Assembly: GCA_004556455.1 (NCBI GenBank)
Contig: SFGY01000007.1
Location: forward strand, 1 to 64,000
Length of the DNA: 64,000 nt
DNA from: Clostridiales bacterium
Lineage (GTDB): Bacteria > Bacillota > Clostridia > Saccharofermentanales > DTU023
Reading direction: 5' to 3'
This document shows, piece after piece, positions 60,834 to 64,000 of this stretch. Both the position numbers and the translations under genes were made by a program. How positions within the stretch are numbered: the stretch's first letter is position 1; the number at the start of each line of letters is the position of its first letter. The notes beneath the pieces are model-generated. The model was not told the origin of the DNA. It saw nothing but the letters and a program-made list of their open reading frames with translations, and did no database searches.

Positions 60834-62264
60834 TCAGACCAGAACCAGGCTGAGCAAAAGTACCGTTGCAAGAGCGGCCAGGCCCTCCAGCAGGGAAGCC
60901 AGCGTCACTGTGCGGGCAGCCTGTCCCGTACTGAGGCCTCCCAGACGGGCAATCACCCAGAAATAAGAGTCATTCGCGTGTGTCACCGTCATCGCGCCTG
61001 CGCCGATAGCAAGAACCGTGAGGCAGCGCAGCTGAGGACTGTCCAGTCCCAGAGCCGGCAAAAGCGACTGAACCATCCCCGCCGTCGTGACCAAAGCCAC
61101 TGTCGAGGAACCTTGAGCCGTCTTGAGCAGAGCCGCAAGCAGGAAGGGAAAGCAGAGTCCGAGGCCGGAAAACGTCTGGGCACACTGAGCCAGCCTCTCT
61201 GCAACCCCTGAAGCCACAATGACGTGTCCTAATGCGCCGCCAGCCGCGGTGATGCAGAGAATGGGACCGGCTGTACTCAGGCCTTTCTCTGTGAGTTCAC
61301 CAAGTTCTTTTCTCCTGCCACAACTCAGGGTCAGGACAAAGGCCGCGAGCAGGCCGACTGCCAGAGCCATTTCAGGCTGAGATAAAAAGCTCAGAAGCTC
61401 CAGAATAAAAGGACTTCTGCCCATTGTTGCAGGGGCTTGGGCAAGGCGTACAAAGGCTCCCAGCGACATCAGCAGGAGCGGCAGGATAAGGGGTAAAAAG
61501 CTCAGAAAGGCCGAGGGGACATCGTTTGCCCGCTCGTGTCCGCTTTCAGGTTCACAATCCGGAATTCGTTGAGACGCATCTTCGGCATGATTTTGCGGCT
61601 CGTCTTCGGCGACACACATTTTTTTACCCTGGTACAGCGAAAAAAGGTAGACCAGGCCCAGTGCCGGGAGTGAAACGAGTACCCCCAGGAGAAAGAGAAG
61701 GGGAAGCTGTCCGCTGACTCCCAGCGCCGCAGCCGCAGCGATGGGACCCGCGGCCGGCGGAATGAGATTGTGAGAAGTGAAAAGCCCTGAGGAGAGACAG
61801 GTGGTAATCGCCACGGAGGAATGGCCGCTGCGCCTGACCATGGCCTTACGTACCGGATTCAGGAGGACAAAAGCGCTGTCACAGAAAACAGCCATCGAAA
61901 CAATCCAGCCCGTGAGCAGGGCAGCCAGCTCGGGGTGTGCCGGCCCCACAAGCTTCAGGACGACTTCTGCAATACGCAGAGCTGCACCGCTTAACTCCAG
62001 GATCGCGCCGATCAGAGTGCCAAAAATGATGACCAGACCAATATCCCGGAGCGTGCCAGCAAAGCCCTCACGGATCACCGAAAGAACCCCCGGCAAGGGG
62101 CCACTGTCTGTCGCGGTGTCTAACAGGGGCAGTCCAGCGAGCAGAGCCAGACACAAAGAAAGAACCAGAAGAGCCAGAAAAGGGTGGATCTTTCCTTTGC
62201 CGATCGCCAGCACCAGAAAGCCCAACCCGGCCACAAAGGCTAGTGCAAAGCCTGCCAGACTCAT
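60834..62264 (-). CDS. GntP-family permease (gluconate/glycerate:H+ symporter)
   Basis: A 476-aa membrane carrier with about twelve hydrophobic helices. Family motifs are VSMAVFCDSAFVLLNP, TSHNLIPPAAGPIAAA, LLKTAQGSSTVAL and THANDSYFWVIARLGG near the C-terminus. A hydrophilic loop of about 35 residues (Glu/Asp/His-rich) follows helix six. Substrates in this family are gluconate, glycerate and similar hydroxy acids; no kinase gene is adjacent to narrow it down. A purine-rich GGGGGGC stands before the ATG. Confidence 0.88.
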   Translation of the reverse strand: MSLAGFALAFVAGLGFLVLAIGKGKIHPFLALLVLSLCLALLAGLPLLDTATDSGPLPGVLSVIREGFAGTLRDIGLVIIFGTLIGAILELSGAALRIAEVVLKLVGPAHPELAALLTGWIVSMAVFCDSAFVLLNPVRKAMVRRSGHSSVAITTCLSSGLFTSHNLIPPAAGPIAAAAALGVSGQLPLLFLLGVLVSLPALGLVYLFSLYQGKKMCVAEDEPQNHAEDASQRIPDCEPESGHERANDVPSAFLSFLPLILPLLLMSLGAFVRLAQAPATMGRSPFILELLSFLSQPEMALAVGLLAAFVLTLSCGRRKELGELTEKGLSTAGPILCITAAGGALGHVIVASGVAERLAQCAQTFSGLGLCFPFLLAALLKTAQGSSTVALVTTAGMVQSLLPALGLDSPQLRCLTVLAIGAGAMTVTHANDSYFWVIARLGGLSTGQAARTVTLASLLEGLAALATVLLLSLVLV

Positions 62265-62368
62265 CTTCTGCCCCCCTGTTTCTTTTGGATTAATAGTCTT
62301 TTTTCATTTTGACAAGCCCACGTCCGCTTGGCAAGAGGCGGGACTTCTGTCAACACAGTGGCCCTTGC

Positions 62369-62374
62369 TATAAT
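62369..62374 (+). promoter_or_regulatory. Extended -10 promoter of the M16C protease gene
   Basis: TTGCTATAAT gives a consensus TATAAT with upstream TG, 38 nt before the ATG. The -35 region is weak. Confidence 0.5.
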
Positions 62375-62411
62375 AGGCCTGAAAAATGCAGTGGAGAGAG
62401 GCCATAATTCG

Positions 62412-64000
62412 ATGGGCAGACAGAAAAAAGGGCAGGAACAAACAGGGCAGAAACAAGCCGAGCTTCAACGCGCTCCCCGAAACCTTTGCGGTTTTGAGCT
62501 TGAAGCCGAAGAGAGCATAAAGGAATGGCAGGCCGAGGCCCATATCTACCGTCATAGCAGCACCGGAGCCAAACTGCTTCAGCTCGCATGCGAGGATAAA
62601 AATAAAGTTTTCGGAGTCCTCTTTAACACGCAGGCCAACAATGACAGCGGGGTCGCCCACATCATTGAACACTCGGTCTTTAACGGCTCCGAAAACTACC
62701 CTCTCCGTGAGCCTTTCACCGTGCTCGAAAAAAATTCGCTCAACAGCTTCATGAATGCGATGACCTTTGCCGATCGTACGTTCTATCCTGTCGCCTCTTA
62801 TCACGAAAAGGATTTTCTCACCTGTGTGGAGGTTTATCTGGATGCCATCTTTCACCCGCTTTGCCTGAAAAATGAAGCGATCTTCCGTCAGGAAGGCATA
62901 CGTCTGGAAGTCAACGAAGAGGGCGAGCCTGAATTCAATGGCGTCGTCTACAATGAAATGAAAGGCGTCCTCAGCGATCCTGCTGTTCTGCTCTGGCGTG
63001 AGAGTTCCAAACTGCTCTATGACAACAACTATCGCTGGAATTCAGGAGGTGATCCGAAGGCCATTCGAGAGCTCTCTTACGAGGACTTCAAAGCCTTTTA
63101 CCGAAAAAACTATCATCCGGGCAATGCCTGTTTTCTGGTCTACGGAGACATTGACTTAAAGAAAGTAGCCGGGCGCATTGATAAGAGCCTCCAGGCCAGT
63201 GAAGCAAGGGCTCTCCTTCCCCCTGTCCCTCCAGTCCCCCTGGCAAGCCCTCTGCACTCCCCTCTCAGCAGCACGGTTCGCGCCAGTTCAAGCGATGGAA
63301 AATCCATGGCCCTTTTACAATTTGTGGGGACACATGAGCCTGATCTTGACGATGAAGACACTCTGGAAGTCGCAAGTCTCGCCCTTTTTTCCATGGAATC
63401 TTCGCCCCTGCGCAGAGCCTTGATTGAAAGCGGCTTTTGTGAGGATGTCTCAGAGGGACCTGCTCAAAGTCAACGCGACCTGGCCAGCACCATTTTGCTC
63501 TCCGGAACCCGCGAAAGCGATCCTGAAAAGGTCTCGAAAGCCTTTTTCAGGGCGCTGGCCGACTTCCTGAAGGAAGCTCCGGAAAAGCGCCGGGAACTCT
63601 TCCTCGCCGCTTACAGTCTTCTCAGTTTTCAATTGCGCGAAGGCGACAGCGGGACCCTTCCACGAGGTCTGCTGCTCTCACTTTCGCCCATGCTCGCCTG
63701 GCCAGATGGAGTTTCTCCTTTTGCGCACCTCCACTATGAAGAGCGTCTGCGAAGGCTCAAAGCAAAGATTGAAAGCGGCAAAATGGAAGCGTGGATTTCT
63801 GAGTTCTTTTTGCATAATCCCTTTTATGCGGTGGTCACCCAGCTTCCCGTGGATCCCGAAAGCTTTGCTGCGGCCGCTGCACAGGAAGAAAAGGCCGCTG
63901 CAGCAGCCCGTTGGGAAAAGCTGGGAAAGAGCGGACAAAAGCGCGAAATGAAAGCCAATCAGGCTATGAAAGCCTGGCAGGAAAGTGAGGACAAGCCTGA
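62412..64000 (+). CDS. Insulinase-like zinc metalloprotease, M16C (PreP/Cym1) family, partial
   Basis: The frame opens at ATG 62412 (GAGAGG 9 nt upstream) and stays open to the window edge, giving 529 codons of a protein normally near 970 aa. The inverted zinc motif is HIIEH (His83, Glu86 and His87 region) followed by SVFNGS, and the distal helix shows FNGVVYNEMKGVLSDP as in presequence proteases. A Gln/Lys-rich N-terminus of about 25 residues precedes the first domain. There is no signal peptide, so the enzyme is probably cytosolic and degrades short peptides. The last visible residues (MKAWQESEDKP) are in the hinge region. Confidence 0.9.
   Translation, partial: MGRQKKGQEQTGQKQAELQRAPRNLCGFELEAEESIKEWQAEAHIYRHSSTGAKLLQLACEDKNKVFGVLFNTQANNDSGVAHIIEHSVFNGSENYPLREPFTVLEKNSLNSFMNAMTFADRTFYPVASYHEKDFLTCVEVYLDAIFHPLCLKNEAIFRQEGIRLEVNEEGEPEFNGVVYNEMKGVLSDPAVLLWRESSKLLYDNNYRWNSGGDPKAIRELSYEDFKAFYRKNYHPGNACFLVYGDIDLKKVAGRIDKSLQASEARALLPPVPPVPLASPLHSPLSSTVRASSSDGKSMALLQFVGTHEPDLDDEDTLEVASLALFSMESSPLRRALIESGFCEDVSEGPAQSQRDLASTILLSGTRESDPEKVSKAFFRALADFLKEAPEKRRELFLAAYSLLSFQLREGDSGTLPRGLLLSLSPMLAWPDGVSPFAHLHYEERLRRLKAKIESGKMEAWISEFFLHNPFYAVVTQLPVDPESFAAAAAQEEKAAAAARWEKLGKSGQKREMKANQAMKAWQESEDKP

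Noticed and set aside
1..64000. CRISPR array, rRNA operon, insertion sequence or prophage
   Set aside because: No regularly spaced repeats, rRNA sequence, transposase or phage structural genes were seen. The only mobile-like content is the toxin-antitoxin/ATPase islet.

Overview
The window reads as a chromosomal stretch of an anaerobic, amino-acid-fermenting bacterium close to the Clostridia (Bacillota). Signs are a four-cysteine ribosomal protein L28, a WalR-WalK-WalJ-RlmH block, a MazG/RqcP pair, Shine-Dalgarno sites of the AGGAGG type, the arginine deiminase pathway, a long-form urocanate hydratase and a GlmL-type accessory protein of glutamate mutase. All three substrate-binding proteins have ordinary cleavable signal peptides and no lipobox cysteine. 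That is unusual for single-membrane Bacillota and hints at a lineage with an outer membrane. I cannot name a genus.

Layout. 0.1-6.0 kb: a peptide ABC importer operon (dppA-B-C-D-F, minus strand) whose dppA start overlaps a 19-codon leader ORF. 6.1-6.8 kb: a YitT-family membrane protein. 7.4-12.9 kb: a UgpABCE-like sugar or glycerophosphate importer with two separate MalK-type ATPases. 13.0-17.1 kb: a small conserved protein, MazG, the S4-domain protein RqcP and a long acyl-CoA synthetase. 17.2-20.6 kb: arcA, arcB, arcC. 20.9-26.5 kb: a HerA-like ATPase behind Lon, then RpiB. 26.8-29.0 kb: an accessory islet with a Phd/VapC-like toxin-antitoxin pair and a DUF234 ATPase-nuclease behind a perfect 33-bp palindrome. 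29.0-32.6 kb: a GPH sugar symporter and two alpha/beta hydrolases. 32.6-41.9 kb: a housekeeping block walR-walK-murA-walJ-rlmH-pth-mfd. 42.2-42.7 kb: tRNA-Arg(CCG) and rpmB. 42.9-47.8 kb: a second importer with a fused permease. 48-51.8 kb: a decayed paralogue of that importer's binding protein, hutU, and divergent glmL. 51.9-55.3 kb: speA-speE-speB polyamine operon. 55.7-60.6 kb: a divergent PEP carboxykinase, an aminotransferase and a FAD protein. 60.8-62.3 kb: a GntP permease. 62.4 kb to the end: a partial M16C zinc protease.

How it fits together. Imported peptides and amino acids would feed two arginine routes: deiminase (ATP via carbamate kinase) and decarboxylase (agmatine, putrescine, spermidine). 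Histidine would enter through urocanate hydratase towards glutamate, beside a glutamate-mutase accessory protein. PEP carboxykinase and the aminotransferase link amino acids to C4/C3 metabolism. Much of the rest is stress and envelope maintenance (Lon, Mfd, RqcP, Pth, WalRK, MurA).

The most unusual points are the leader ORF overlapping dppA, the palindrome abutting the ATPase-nuclease start, the tandem 20-bp repeats at speA, the binding-protein remnant behind hutU, the non-lipoprotein binding proteins, and the Lon/HerA-like gene pair.
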